From Tychonema sp. LEGE 07203 (GTDB taxonomy: Bacteria; Cyanobacteriota; Cyanobacteriia; Cyanobacteriales; Microcoleaceae): a DNA stretch of 64,000 nucleotides. The stretch spans positions 1-64,000 of the forward strand of contig NZ_JADEXD010000007.1 in NCBI RefSeq assembly GCF_015207285.1. The letters are read 5' to 3'. The notes under the pieces are model-generated. The model had not been told where the DNA came from, did no database searches, and worked only from the letters and a program-made list of their open reading frames with translations. The translations under genes were made by a program, and so were the position numbers. Shown piece after piece: positions 1 to 9,222 of the stretch. Position 1 is the first letter of the stretch. Each line of letters begins with the position of its first letter.

Positions 1-128
1 ACAAACAATCTTAAGAAAATCTTAAATTACATGACTACGCTAGGAGACCGATCGAATCGCCCAAACGATTAGCGAGTATGCACTCCAGTTCCCCGGAACT
101 ACCCCGCAGGGGGTAAGTTCCGTTTAAT

Positions 129-398
129 GGATAAACGGGTGCGTCGAAACCGGGTTTTTTACCCGAATCTTTGGTTCTCAACCTCGATCTCTGTCAAAAA
201 CCCGGTTTCTTTAATCCTGGATAAACCGGTGCGTCGAAACCGGGTTTTTTACCCAAATCTTTGGTTCTCAACCTCGATCTCTGTCAAAAACCCGGTTTCT
301 TTAATCCTGGATAAACGGGTGCGTCGAAACCGGGTTTTTTACCCAAATCTTTGGTTCTCAACCTTAATCTTTGTCAAAAACCCGGTTTCTTTAATCTA
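129..398. repeat. Three tandem copies of a 90-bp repeat
   Basis: Units begin at 129, 219 and 309, each starting GGATAAACSGGTGCG and differing by only a few bases, mostly in the third copy. Each unit carries an inverted pair, GAAACCGGGTTTTT and AAAAACCCGGTTTC, so each RNA copy could fold into a hairpin. Because 90 is divisible by 3 the plus strand is open through all copies, but the peptide is just a repeat translation and is not annotated as a gene. A shorter relative (AAAAACCGGGTTTTT) occurs near 36024. Confidence 0.95.
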
Positions 399-432
399 AT
401 AGCCTCCAGCGCCTTGTTTAGTTTCCGAATTC

Positions 433-1401
433 CTAGGGTAAAGATTCGAGATATTGCAGGAAGTCGAGCAATTGTTCTGGGTTTAAAAAATGCCGTGCTT
501 CTTTGCCATAAGCTTGTTTGAGATAATCTTTTCCTTGGCTGGCAGTCCAGCCTAACCGCTTGATTTCCTCAGTTGTTCTGCTATAAATTTCCAGATATTC
601 TAGGAAATCTGCCAACTGTTCGCTAGAAAGTTCTCTCTGCGACGACTTCTCGAAAATGTGTTCCAAACACTGGCTTTGCTGATTTTTCTTCCATTGCAGC
701 TGCTTGATGATGCCGTCTATTTTGGCGATCGTATCAGAATCATCCTCGATCGCATCACTCGGAATTCCCACCGCTATCGGTTGCAATTCCCTGATTTCAG
801 CAGCACCCTGCGGCAGTTGGCTTTGGCTGGTATTCGGCACCTCCAGTTCCTCGATCGGTTCGCCGTAGCTGGAAGAAAGCCAAGCATCCGAGTCTATCTG
901 CTTCGGTACAAATTCAGCAGCCTCGACCCGATCGACCGTTGGCGGCTGCGGTTCCGGTACAGGCGCGATCGGCTCTTCATTTAATTTCGATTCTGTATTG
1001 ACATAATTGCTTTTGTGTGGTATTTCCTCTGTTTTGGTAACAGGCATTTCTAAAACAGGAAGAGGAGCAAGGGACTGAGGTACCGGAGGCGGAGGCGCGG
1101 AGGCAACCGCAACCGGAGCGACTGCGGCAACCGGAGGCGCGGAGGCAACCGCAACCGGAGGCGGAGATCCCGAAACGGGAACGGCGACAGGAGGGGTATC
1201 GGAAAATCCGAGGACAGCGATCGATCGCGATCGGGCGCGGTCTTCAGCATCCTCAACAGACTCAGCAGCCGACATACCAGTAGCGAGAGTTTTGCCGTCA
1301 ACCTGAACCAGACAGCGAACCACAAACTTGCCGTGATGAACAGTCAGCAACTCACAGATTAACTGTCCAGCGGGATAAAGGGCACGAAATTGAGCAAACA
1401 T
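433..1401 (-). CDS. Hypothetical protein with proline/alanine/valine-rich linker
   Basis: The 322-residue protein has three zones. Residues 1-67 form a compact segment with a conserved-looking stretch GKTLATGMSAAESVEDAEDR and ending in LGF, reminiscent of the double-stranded-RNA-binding or Rad52/Erf-like fold, although I cannot confirm this. Residues about 70-225 are a low-complexity linker with repeats of PPVAVASA. Residues about 228-322 are charged and helical, with two related blocks ending FLEYLE and FLQYLE; such blocks occur at the C terminus of some single-strand annealing proteins and cyanobacterial hypotheticals. ATG is the first plausible start, and the gene is divergent from the RNase gene 1 kb away. 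The function is unknown, and a nucleic-acid-binding role is only a guess. Confidence 0.75.
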   Translation of the reverse strand: MFAQFRALYPAGQLICELLTVHHGKFVVRCLVQVDGKTLATGMSAAESVEDAEDRARSRSIAVLGFSDTPPVAVPVSGSPPPVAVASAPPVAAVAPVAVASAPPPPVPQSLAPLPVLEMPVTKTEEIPHKSNYVNTESKLNEEPIAPVPEPQPPTVDRVEAAEFVPKQIDSDAWLSSSYGEPIEELEVPNTSQSQLPQGAAEIRELQPIAVGIPSDAIEDDSDTIAKIDGIIKQLQWKKNQQSQCLEHIFEKSSQRELSSEQLADFLEYLEIYSRTTEEIKRLGWTASQGKDYLKQAYGKEARHFLNPEQLLDFLQYLESLP

Positions 1402-2414
1402 AATTTTTTTACCCCGAAACCAAAAGGGGCTGATGACTTCAGTTTAGTACAGAACCGGGCGTTAGTTGCTTGATACTTCAACATTTATGGAAAACCGCAG
1501 GGCGGGCAACAGAAAGCGAGTCGTTGCTCGATCGTCCTGTTAAATCCCAAAAATCCCAAAAATTACCGTCAGCGCAGCCGAGAGAAAACAATTTTCGGAA
1601 AATACATATTCAACATACAATAAATGTAAGGTGAATCAACCGCGCCACCTTTGACAGAAAAACCCTATCCCACATCCGGCGGTTTAAGCTAACAAGCACC
1701 GAGGGGTCATTTCTACCTACAGGAAATGACACAGCAACTAGGCAAAAGTAGTAAAGTCTCCGGTTTTGTGTACCTTGCACTTTCTACAGCACAGATTGCT
1801 GCCGACTCGCTCGCTGCACCTCTGTCGGCAATTAGACCGCCTGCAAAAAAACAGAGGCATTTCTTACCGCTAGCTACTAGCAATTTTGCCGGGAGCAGGT
1901 AAATTCTTTGGCTTTAGCACAAGGCAAGAGTCACTTCAAAAGCCAGAAGAAAGCAGGAAAAAGGCAGAAGGAAAAATGCAAGAGACAGAAATGCAAATTT
2001 TCTCCCTCTCCACATCTCCATCTGCTCGTCCCCGATTCAACCCGTCGCTTTCAGCATCAAGCCATCTTTTAAGAACCGACAGGGGCTTTCTGACTTCGCG
2101 AAGAGCTCGGCGCTAACAGCCAAAAGCAAAGGAACCAAGGCTAAAAAACTGTATTGGGGAATAGGGTGCAAAGCAGTTGTCTGCACCGCCATTCGTCACT
2201 TGCAGACACACAGCAGACAATTAGCACTCTCGTCAGTGTCGGGAAAAAATCTGAAAAATTTCCTGCACAGGGGTAGCACCGACTGTGCAGGCATTTCTAC
2301 CTACTAACCGGGGTATTTGTAGTAGGAAGCAAGCACTGCGAAGGCGGAAAAGGGGGCGGCGGCTGATTTGCCAAAATTAGACTAATTGCTGGAAAAAAGA
2401 GGATCGATCGCTAC
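1402..2414. other. One-kilobase divergent intergenic region with hairpins
   Basis: No convincing gene is seen. Hairpins include GTCATTTC/GAAATGAC (1706-1730), CCTGCACAG/CTGTGCAGG (2262-2291) and CCTACTA/TAGTAGG (2300-2326). The 13-mer CATTTCTACCTAC occurs twice, at 1708 and 2292, both beside hairpins. The last two hairpins lie about 90-150 bases before the RNase R-like start and could be part of its leader or a small RNA. The 76-codon ORF at 1886-2116 looks like random composition. Confidence 0.5.
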
Positions 2415-4796
2415 ATGGAATTTTCTATCGCTGCACTGCTGGCAAATTTTACAGAAGACAAATTAGTGGCTCCCAAAGCACTGGAGAAAAAACTCGATTG
2501 CAACGACGCCACCAGTCAACTCAAACTTCAAATCGCATTAGAAGCTCTAGAGAAAATTGGCATATTAGTCAAAGACAAAGGGCGCTACCGCCGAATAGCT
2601 GAAGACGACGTAGTAGAAGCAAAACTGCGCTGTTCGAGCAAAGGATTTTGCTTTGCAATTCAAGATGCCGAAGGCTCAGAAGACGTTTACGTGCGAGAAA
2701 GTCACCTCTCAACAGCTTGGAACGGCGATCGAGTATTAGTCAAAATCATCAAAGAAGGCAGCCGCCGCCGATCGCCCGAAGGCGAAGTCATGCTGATCCT
2801 CGAACGCGCCAATCCCTCGGTACTGGCGCGAGTCAAGCAAACCGGCACCCCCACCGGCCGCGTCAGCTACAGAGCAATTCCCCTGGACGATCGGCTGCTG
2901 TTTGAACTAGACTTGCTCGCCAACGGCACAAACCTCCAAGAGGCGATCGACCATTTAGTACACGTCGAAGTCAAACGTTATCCCCTCGGCACCCATCGGC
3001 CAGTCGGCAAAGTAGTACAAGTCCTCGGTTCCGACGCCGAAGCAGCAGACGACCTCGACATCGTATGCTGCAAACACGACTTGCCGCGCTCCTTCGGGGC
3101 CGCCGTCATCAAAGCAGCCGAAAACTTGCCCAGCAAACTCAAAAAAACCGACATCAAAAAACGGTTAGATTTGCGGAACAGCCTGACAGTCACCTTTAGC
3201 AAAAACGAAGAAGGAGAAACCAACACCGAAAACGAAACCCCTCAAGTTCCAGAGGAAAATTTCTCCGAGGGAACAGCCGAAAACGAGATCGAAAACGAAT
3301 TCGACCCGACCTCATTTTTGTGCGATCCGCCCATAGAACGCGCACTGTCGATCGAAACCCTCAAGTCCGGCGGCTGGCAAGTAGCAATTCACATCGCCGA
3401 CGCAGCCGAGTACGTGCAGCCAGAAACCCCCCTAGACCGCGAAGCCCGCAAACGAGGCACTAGCGCCCATCTCGGAGAAAAAGTCATCCCCGTACAACCA
3501 CAAATCCTCAACGATCGCTGCTCGCTGCAACCAGACACCGAACGGCTGGCCTTCAGCATACTGCTGACCCTAGACGAATCGGGAGAACTCACAGAATACG
3601 AAATTCAAACCAGCGTCATTCACATTGACTACCAGCTCAGCTACGAACAAGCTCAAGCAATTATCGAATCAGACTCCGATGCCGAAGATAACCCTTTATC
3701 CTCCGCCCTCCGTCCTTTCCTAGATCAAATCTGGGCAGCCTCACGGGCTGCCAGACAAGCGAGACTCAAGCGGGGAGCATTTGAACTAAATTTGCCCGAC
3801 GCTAACTCTCACTTCGACGACGAAGGCGAATTAGGAGCTTTTGCAACGGCTCCCCCCGCCCAGTCGGCAGTCTCCGAGTTGGTCGTACTCGCCAACGAAG
3901 CTGTAGCCACGCACCTGCAAGCCTTGGGAGTTCCAGCCATCTACCGAGTCCAGCCGATGCCAGATCCTGCAGACATCCAGGAGTTCATCAAACTCTCCAA
4001 CAACCTCGGAGGCGAACTGTATCTCGAAAGCGAAGAAGAAGTTCTGCCCTTCGACTTCCAGCGATTTACCCAGCAGTTTGCCGGGCTCAAGTCCGAAAGA
4101 GTTCTCACCTACCTGCTGGAAGACACCATGAAGCCCGCAGTGTACAGCACAACTCCCAAGCCGCACTTCGGTTTAGCGCTGCAAGACGGTTACACGCGCT
4201 GCACCTCACCGCTTTCCCGCTACGCCGATTTATTGGTGCTGCGGGTGTTGCAAGCGGTGTTCGAGCAAGGGCGCAGCAGCCGCACAACTCGGGCCAAGGA
4301 AAAAGTCAACCTGCACCATTCCTCCTGTCACGGTCAAATTACTTGGAATGTCCTCCCCCCAGACTTGCACCACGAATTTGAGACAGAGTTTGCAGCAGCC
4401 GTGGTACACCTGACGGAACGCGAAAGGGTTGCGGAAGATGCCGAAAGCGATTTGCAGGGGTTGAAGAAAACCGGATTGATGAAAGAGCGCACCGGGCAAA
4501 CTTTCCAGGGTTTGATTACAGGGGTGCAGTCTTACGGTTTCTTTGTGGAAATTGAGGTGCGGCCGCCGGAGAGCGAACTGTTGCGAGTGGAAGGATTGGT
4601 GCACGTTTCTTCGCTGAAGGATGATTGGTATGAATATCGATCGCGCCAGCAAACTCTAGTCGGTCGCAAAAACCGCAATCAATACCGTTTGGGCGATCGG
4701 GTAGAAGTTCAAGTCAAAAGCGTAGATTATTACCGCCAACAAATTGATTTAGTTGCAGTCGGCGGCGGCAGCCAAGCTTTTGATGACGATGAATAG
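2415..4796 (+). CDS. RNase II/RNase R-family protein with altered active site
   Basis: The 793-residue protein has an N-terminal winged-helix/cold-shock-like region (about 1-200), an RNB domain (about 255-650) and a C-terminal S1 RNA-binding domain (about 695-785, motif GLITGVQSYGFFVEIE). RNB landmarks are clear: WQVAIHIADAAEYV, PLDREARKRGTSAHL, CSLQP, YTRCTSP. In active family members the aspartate cluster is of the type IDPPxAxDxDDALS. Here the equivalent reads CDPPIERALSIE near residue 304, so the DxDD part is missing, and an acidic insertion of about 50 residues precedes it. The later arginine of TSPIRKY/TSPIRRY is serine (TSPLSRY, near 597). By family knowledge these residues bind metal and cleave RNA 3' to 5'. 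I infer weak or no exonuclease activity, with RNA binding probably retained. The fold assignment is firm; the symbol rnr is not given because catalysis is doubtful. Confidence 0.9.
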   Translation: MEFSIAALLANFTEDKLVAPKALEKKLDCNDATSQLKLQIALEALEKIGILVKDKGRYRRIAEDDVVEAKLRCSSKGFCFAIQDAEGSEDVYVRESHLSTAWNGDRVLVKIIKEGSRRRSPEGEVMLILERANPSVLARVKQTGTPTGRVSYRAIPLDDRLLFELDLLANGTNLQEAIDHLVHVEVKRYPLGTHRPVGKVVQVLGSDAEAADDLDIVCCKHDLPRSFGAAVIKAAENLPSKLKKTDIKKRLDLRNSLTVTFSKNEEGETNTENETPQVPEENFSEGTAENEIENEFDPTSFLCDPPIERALSIETLKSGGWQVAIHIADAAEYVQPETPLDREARKRGTSAHLGEKVIPVQPQILNDRCSLQPDTERLAFSILLTLDESGELTEYEIQTSVIHIDYQLSYEQAQAIIESDSDAEDNPLSSALRPFLDQIWAASRAARQARLKRGAFELNLPDANSHFDDEGELGAFATAPPAQSAVSELVVLANEAVATHLQALGVPAIYRVQPMPDPADIQEFIKLSNNLGGELYLESEEEVLPFDFQRFTQQFAGLKSERVLTYLLEDTMKPAVYSTTPKPHFGLALQDGYTRCTSPLSRYADLLVLRVLQAVFEQGRSSRTTRAKEKVNLHHSSCHGQITWNVLPPDLHHEFETEFAAAVVHLTERERVAEDAESDLQGLKKTGLMKERTGQTFQGLITGVQSYGFFVEIEVRPPESELLRVEGLVHVSSLKDDWYEYRSRQQTLVGRKNRNQYRLGDRVEVQVKSVDYYRQQIDLVAVGGGSQAFDDDE

Positions 4797-4799
4797 TCT

Positions 4800-4839
4800 G
4801 TTGACAGTTGACAGTTGACAGTTGACAGTTGACAGTTGA
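4800..4839. repeat. Heptamer tandem repeat (TTGACAG)n
   Basis: Over five copies of TTGACAG follow directly after the stop of the RNase R-like gene. This is one of the short tandem repeat families found through the window. Confidence 0.95.
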
Positions 4840-5213
4840 TTTTCCTCAATACTTAGTTGTCATTGTCTAGCAACTAAGTATTGAGAGGTAGGCTGCCAAC
4901 TATACTCAGCAATCCTCAAAAAATAATTAATGACTAATATCCAATCCGATAGCATCGTCTGGCATCAAATCGAGTCAAAACTCAACAAGCACGGACGGTG
5001 CAACCGAAATCGCTCTAATTCATCTGCGTGAATCTGCGTTAATCTGCCCTCATCTGCGGTTAAAAAAAGAGAATTTTGCAACCGCAGATGACAAGGGATG
5101 GACGCTGATTCACGCAGAGGTCGAAAATAGAGATAGGAATAATTCCGATATTAACAGATTCGATCTAACAACTAATTACTAACAACAGTCAACCGTCAAC
5201 TCAAAAATAACTA
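4840..5213. other. Intergenic region with degenerate dispersed repeats
   Basis: It contains a degenerate copy of the TATCAAATCCGGT-type element end (4935-4957, with a partner GACGGTGCAACCG near 4994). It also contains an inverted pair built from CATCTGCG/CGCAGATG-type words (about 5025-5120; CATCTGCGGTT against AACCGCAGATG). A TAACAACTAATTACTAACAA stretch precedes ubiX. No gene was found. Confidence 0.5.
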
Positions 5214-5840
5214 ATGACGAATAACTACCCCCTAATTGTAGGAGTTACCGGTGCATCGGGACTGATTTACGCGGTGCGAACATTAAAATATCTCTTGGAA
5301 GCCGATCGCGCCGTGGAACTGGTAGCATCAAAATCTACCTACATGGTTTGGCAAAGCGAACAGAACATCCGAATGCCCGCAGAACCGACGCTGCAAGAAG
5401 AATTCTGGCGGGAAAAAGCAGGAGTACCCAATTCTGGCAAACTTCGCTGCCATCCGTGGCAAGATGTTGGTGCTAATATTGCTAGCGGCTCCTTTCGCAC
5501 CCAAGGAATGATGATTATTCCCTGTAGCATGAGTACACTAGGCAAGTTAGCAGCCGGATTGAGCTCGGATTTGCTCGAAAGAGCGGCCGACGTTCAGCTA
5601 AAGGAAGGGCGAAAATTGGTACTTGTACCTAGAGAAACTCCTTTTAGCTTGATTCACCTGCGAAATTTGACTACCTTAGCCGAAGCAGGGGCTAGAATTG
5701 TGCCAGCGATTCCCGCTTGGTATCACAATCCTCAAACTATTGAAGATTTGGTAGACTTTGTAGTGGCTCGCGCTTTAGATCAGTTAGGAATTGATTGCGT
5801 TCCTCTCAAACGCTGGAAGGAAGAAGAAGGGAGTCAGTAG
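5214..5840 (+). CDS. ubiX: Flavin prenyltransferase UbiX
   Basis: UbiX joins a dimethylallyl group to FMN to make prenylated FMN, the cofactor of UbiD-type decarboxylases. In cyanobacteria this supports plastoquinone head-group formation. The 208-residue length is typical. The FMN-binding start VGVTGASGLIYAVRTLKYLL, the central IPCSMSTLGKLAAGLSSDLL and LVPRETPFSLIHLRNL are classic family motifs, and PAWYHNPQTIEDLVDFVVAR closes the fold. The stop codon TAG lies inside the first copies of a TAGTCAG/TAGTCAT tandem repeat, so the repeat abuts the coding end. It is co-directional with the upstream RNase R-like gene and the downstream LapA-domain gene. Confidence 0.95.
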   Translation: MTNNYPLIVGVTGASGLIYAVRTLKYLLEADRAVELVASKSTYMVWQSEQNIRMPAEPTLQEEFWREKAGVPNSGKLRCHPWQDVGANIASGSFRTQGMMIIPCSMSTLGKLAAGLSSDLLERAADVQLKEGRKLVLVPRETPFSLIHLRNLTTLAEAGARIVPAIPAWYHNPQTIEDLVDFVVARALDQLGIDCVPLKRWKEEEGSQ

Positions 5841-6238
5841 TCAGTAGTCATTAGTCATTAGTCATTAGTCAACAGTTAGTTGTTAATTGTTAGTTGTTAA
5901 TTGTTAGTCGTTAGTCAACATCCAACAGTCGTTAGTTATTCCCCAATTCCCAATAACCAATTCCCAATAACCAATTCCCAATAACCAATTCCCAATAACC
6001 AATAACCAATTCCCAATTCCCAATAACCAATTCCCAATTCCCAATAACCAATTCCCAATTCCCAATAACCAATAACAACTAACCAACAACGAATAACCAA
6101 TAACCAATAACCAATTCCCAATAACCACTAACCAACAACCAATAACCAATAACCAACAACCAATAACCAATTCCCAATTCCCAACAACCAACAACCACTA
6201 ACCACTAAACAACAACCAATAACCAATAACCAATATTA
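5836..6238. repeat. Tandem repeat block (TAGTCAT, then CCAATAA/CCAATTCC)
   Basis: TAGTCAT and TTAGTTGTTAAT-type repeats occupy about 5836-5935. They are followed by about 300 bases of CCAATAA and CCAATTCCCAATAA units. Minus-strand frames through the block stay open only because the units contain no stop in that phase; they encode monotonous NWLLVIG peptides and are not genes. The whole ubiX-LapA spacer is repeat. Confidence 0.95.
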
Positions 6239-6243
6239 TTGAT

Positions 6244-7113
6244 ATGCGTCCTATATTATTGCTAGTAATTGTGCTTGGGCTGACTATTTTTGCCTTGCAA
6301 AATGTGGAGCCGGTTTTATCGCTGGTATTTCTGGGAATTCGATCGCCCGCATTGCCTTTATCTATCTGGATTTTGCTGAGCATGGCGGCGGGAGCAGTCA
6401 CGTCTTTATTGATTTCTGGTATGCTGGCTTTTTCAAATTACCTATCTCAAACGGGAAACCCCACCGGCCGCGACAGTCGCAACCGCGATGCTGTTTCACC
6501 AGACAGGAGAACGGCTTACGCGCCGCCTCCCCCTCCTAGAAAACAAGAGATTGACCCGGATTTCGATCGGGAAAATAGCCAAACTTCCTATCAAACTGAA
6601 TACGGGACACCGGCGGGTTACAGCGCCCGGACTTTTCAGCAAGAAACTCCGAACCCAGTTGGGGCGAAGAATTACGCTCAACCGGAGACTTATCCGGCGA
6701 CAGAGGATGAGGATGATTGGGTTTCTGATGGCTCTAAATCCGGCTCTGGCGGCGGCGATGATGATTGGGGGGACGATCGCGATTTTGCCGATCGACCGCA
6801 GGTAAATGACGTTGCAGCGGCAAATCCGAGGGATTACGAAACGAAACAGGAACCGAAAAGCAAGTCTTGGGCCGGCTCGGTGTACTCTTACGGCTATCGA
6901 GATCCGAACCAGTCGGGGGTGGGACAAACTGAGTCTGTCTACGATGCAGAGTATCGGGTGGTTGTTCCCCCGCCAGGGGCGATACCTCAACCGGTTGATT
7001 CGGAAGCATCAAAAAATCTTAGTCCAGAAGCAGAGGAGGATTGGGGATTGGATGAAAATGATGTATTTGAGGATGACGATCGCCCCAGCGGGCCGATCGA
7101 CTTGAAAAAATAG
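6244..7113 (+). CDS. LapA-domain (DUF1049) membrane protein with acidic tail
   Basis: Residues 1-67 form two hydrophobic helices (about 3-27 and 37-62) in the LapA/DUF1049 arrangement: ILLLVIVLGLTIFALQNVEP, then a short hydrophilic turn and SIWILLSMAAGAVTSLL. The remaining 220 residues are disordered, rich in Asp, Gly, Pro and Ser, with DDDW-like acidic clusters, and are probably cytoplasmic. In E. coli the LapA/LapB pair is linked to envelope biogenesis, but cyanobacterial LapA-domain proteins are mostly uncharacterised. The gene is 22 bases upstream of the preferred aroK start, which suggests co-transcription. The ATG follows the repeat block almost directly, so its promoter is either inside the repeats or further upstream. 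Confidence 0.85.
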   Translation: MRPILLLVIVLGLTIFALQNVEPVLSLVFLGIRSPALPLSIWILLSMAAGAVTSLLISGMLAFSNYLSQTGNPTGRDSRNRDAVSPDRRTAYAPPPPPRKQEIDPDFDRENSQTSYQTEYGTPAGYSARTFQQETPNPVGAKNYAQPETYPATEDEDDWVSDGSKSGSGGGDDDWGDDRDFADRPQVNDVAAANPRDYETKQEPKSKSWAGSVYSYGYRDPNQSGVGQTESVYDAEYRVVVPPPGAIPQPVDSEASKNLSPEAEEDWGLDENDVFEDDDRPSGPIDLKK

Positions 7114-7135
7114 CAAAATATCGGAGGATTTGGCG

Positions 7136-7687
7136 GTGGATTTGTTGAGGGGAGTTAATATCTATCTCGTCGGAATGATGGGTGCGGGAAAAACGACGGT
7201 GGGGCGGATTTTGGCAAGGGAATTAAAATACCGTTTTTTTGATACTGATGAATTAATTGTGCGAGTTGCTAATCAGTCAATTGCTGAGATTTTCGATCGC
7301 GAAGGGGAAGAGGCTTTTCGGGAATTAGAAACTAAGGTACTCAACGAATTGTCTGCTTATCAAAATTCGGTGGTTGCTACGGGCGGCGGTATTGTCGCCC
7401 GATCGACAAATTGGGGTTACTTACATTACGGTATCGTGGTTTGGCTGGATGTGCCTGTAGACCAATTGTACGATCGACTGCGATCGGACAGCACTAGACC
7501 CCTACTGCGGGAGGGCGATCTCAAATCTAAGCTGCAAAGCCTTTTCAACGAACGAAAGCGTTTTTACGCTCGAGCAGATGTCCGAGTTTGTACCAGCGGA
7601 GGCGAAAGGCCTCAAGAAGTGGCGCGTCGGGCGATCGAAGAAATCAAAAAAATTATTAAATCCGAAACCAGCCCCGATCTCAATTAA
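7136..7687 (+). CDS. aroK: Shikimate kinase
   Basis: AroK phosphorylates shikimate at the 3-hydroxyl using ATP in aromatic amino-acid synthesis. The Walker A loop GMMGAGKTTVG, shikimate-binding FFDTDELI, REGEEAFRELE, the ATGGG motif in SVVATGGGIV, and the lid R in STRPLL are all present. A TTG at 7130 extends the frame, but the ribosome-binding site GGAGG at 7123-7127 would be only two bases from it. GTG at 7136 is eight bases away, so I choose GTG and a protein of 183 residues. It is likely in an operon with the LapA-domain gene. Confidence 0.93.
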   Translation: MDLLRGVNIYLVGMMGAGKTTVGRILARELKYRFFDTDELIVRVANQSIAEIFDREGEEAFRELETKVLNELSAYQNSVVATGGGIVARSTNWGYLHYGIVVWLDVPVDQLYDRLRSDSTRPLLREGDLKSKLQSLFNERKRFYARADVRVCTSGGERPQEVARRAIEEIKKIIKSETSPDLN

Positions 7688-7911
<224 letters not shown>

Positions 7912-8271
7912 GGGTTAAACTCGGCTATTTAATACCAAGTTCCCAAAACAATGCAACTCTACGCAAGCTCCAAAGTCTTATATCATCACTCATTCTCTAT
8001 CGAAAATCTTTAATACCCCAATTTTGAATGGGAAAATGGTATGATTTGTGCCAATAAATAAAGTGGCCCTACCGCTAGAGGGCTGTAGGGCGCAAGGACA
8101 GTTAAACGCTAACCTGATTATCGGAAAATTTAGCATTGATGCTATCCTCCTATGTGACGATTTCACGATCGTCCATTGACTCATCAATTTTCCCGTATCA
8201 AAAAATGTAACCCAAGATCGATCGACTGCAACTTGTCTTATTCTAAAAATAATACCTCATGCATTCTGACG

Positions 8272-8296
8272 AGCAGCTCCCGAAAGCTGCTTTTTT
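8272..8296 (+). terminator. Rho-independent terminator-like hairpin
   Basis: AGCAGCT (8272-8278) and AGCTGCT (8285-8291) form a seven-pair stem with loop CCCGAA, followed by six T on the plus strand. No plus-strand gene ends nearby (aroK ends about 580 bases upstream). It may end an unrecognised small RNA or a long aroK 3' region. Confidence 0.7.
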
Positions 8297-8583
8297 ATTG
8301 GACAAAAATCGGTCATGGAGAATCTGTAGGCGAGATCGTACCCGATCGATTACCATCGCAAAAACGGATCGCCCGTGCCGAATGCGAGTCCGCACGCGAT
8401 CCGACCGGACACAACATCGCGAAGATGTAGAACTGCTATAATTGCGCCGATGGGGCGATCGGTTCGGGAGCGAGGCCTTGAAAAAAAACCGAGCAGTCTT
8501 CAATCACGGGCGATCGGATAGTTTTCGGCTAAATATCCGCTGCCAGTTGTAGAATTTGGTTGGGTGAATTTCCCGTTCCCCCT
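8297..8583. other. Gene-free stretch with many CGATCG sites
   Basis: There is a TATAAT-like box (8435-8440, TGCTATAAT) on the plus strand and a high density of GATCG words, but no coding-like frame on either strand. Confidence 0.4.
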
Positions 8584-9027
8584 TTAAGGTAATACGAGCT
8601 GGCCTGTTCTTGCCAAAAATTCTATCCCCCCGCCCAACCCCAAACCAGTCATAGAAACAGCCATTAATATCCCAAAAGTCCGCCATCTTTGGTGGCCAAA
8701 CATTTGAATATCTAGTCTTGCCAAAATTCCCGCTGAAATCAAGACTAAACCCGTCACAAAAATGTGCATCCAGGTAAGAACTACAACTGCTAGAAAAGCT
8801 CCTACAATAATCGAAATAAAAGCACCAGCATCACTCGATAGCCAGCGTACAATCAATCTTTTTATGTCTTTTAGCGGGAACGACAAAGAGATAGATAACA
8901 CGAAAACAGCAGTTACGGCTAAAAACCAAGTCAGGTGCGAGGGAACATCAAACTCTGATAATTTCCAGCCCAAAATAAAATAAGTAACAAAAAGTAGAGT
9001 TAGGGAAAGCCAAGAGTTTTTTTTCAT
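8584..9027 (-). CDS. Small integral membrane protein, unknown function
   Basis: The 147-residue protein has about four hydrophobic segments: roughly 6-22 (LSLTLLFVTYFILGW), 30-50 (LTWFLAVTAVFVLSISLSF), 68-98 (AFISIIVGAFLAVVVLTWMHIFV and the following helix) and 115-140 (FGILMAVSMTGLGLGGGIEF). There is no signal-cleavage site, no Cys pairs and no catalytic motif. Codon use matches its neighbours. The start MKKNSW is a natural membrane-insertion start. Similar orphan four-helix proteins are common in filamentous cyanobacteria, and I do not recognise a function. Confidence 0.75.
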   Translation of the reverse strand: MKKNSWLSLTLLFVTYFILGWKLSEFDVPSHLTWFLAVTAVFVLSISLSFPLKDIKRLIVRWLSSDAGAFISIIVGAFLAVVVLTWMHIFVTGLVLISAGILARLDIQMFGHQRWRTFGILMAVSMTGLGLGGGIEFLARTGQLVLP

Positions 9028-9222
9028 GTGATGGAAAGATTAGGGAAACCACGCAAAAAAAGATGAACTAGCCCAAAAACGGCAGCCCCCGACAAAACTA
9101 ACGGTAGATTCCAAAATTTTAGACTTTGGTTCAAGCTCCCAGATTCACGGCGCTGCAAGTAAATCGAAAATCTTCAATGCCCCAATCTCAAATCAACTGA
9201 GGCCGAGAAATTCCTGCACCGC

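Noticed and set aside
127-399. 90-codon ORF through the triplicate repeat
   Set aside because: It simply translates a 90-base repeat and has three near-identical segments without other protein features.
1886-2116. 76-codon ORF in the long spacer
   Set aside because: Composition random, no ribosome site, no recognisable motif.
5904-6194. Minus-strand ORF of repeated NWLLVIG residues
   Set aside because: Open only because the CCAATAA/CCAATTCC repeat contains no stop in that phase.
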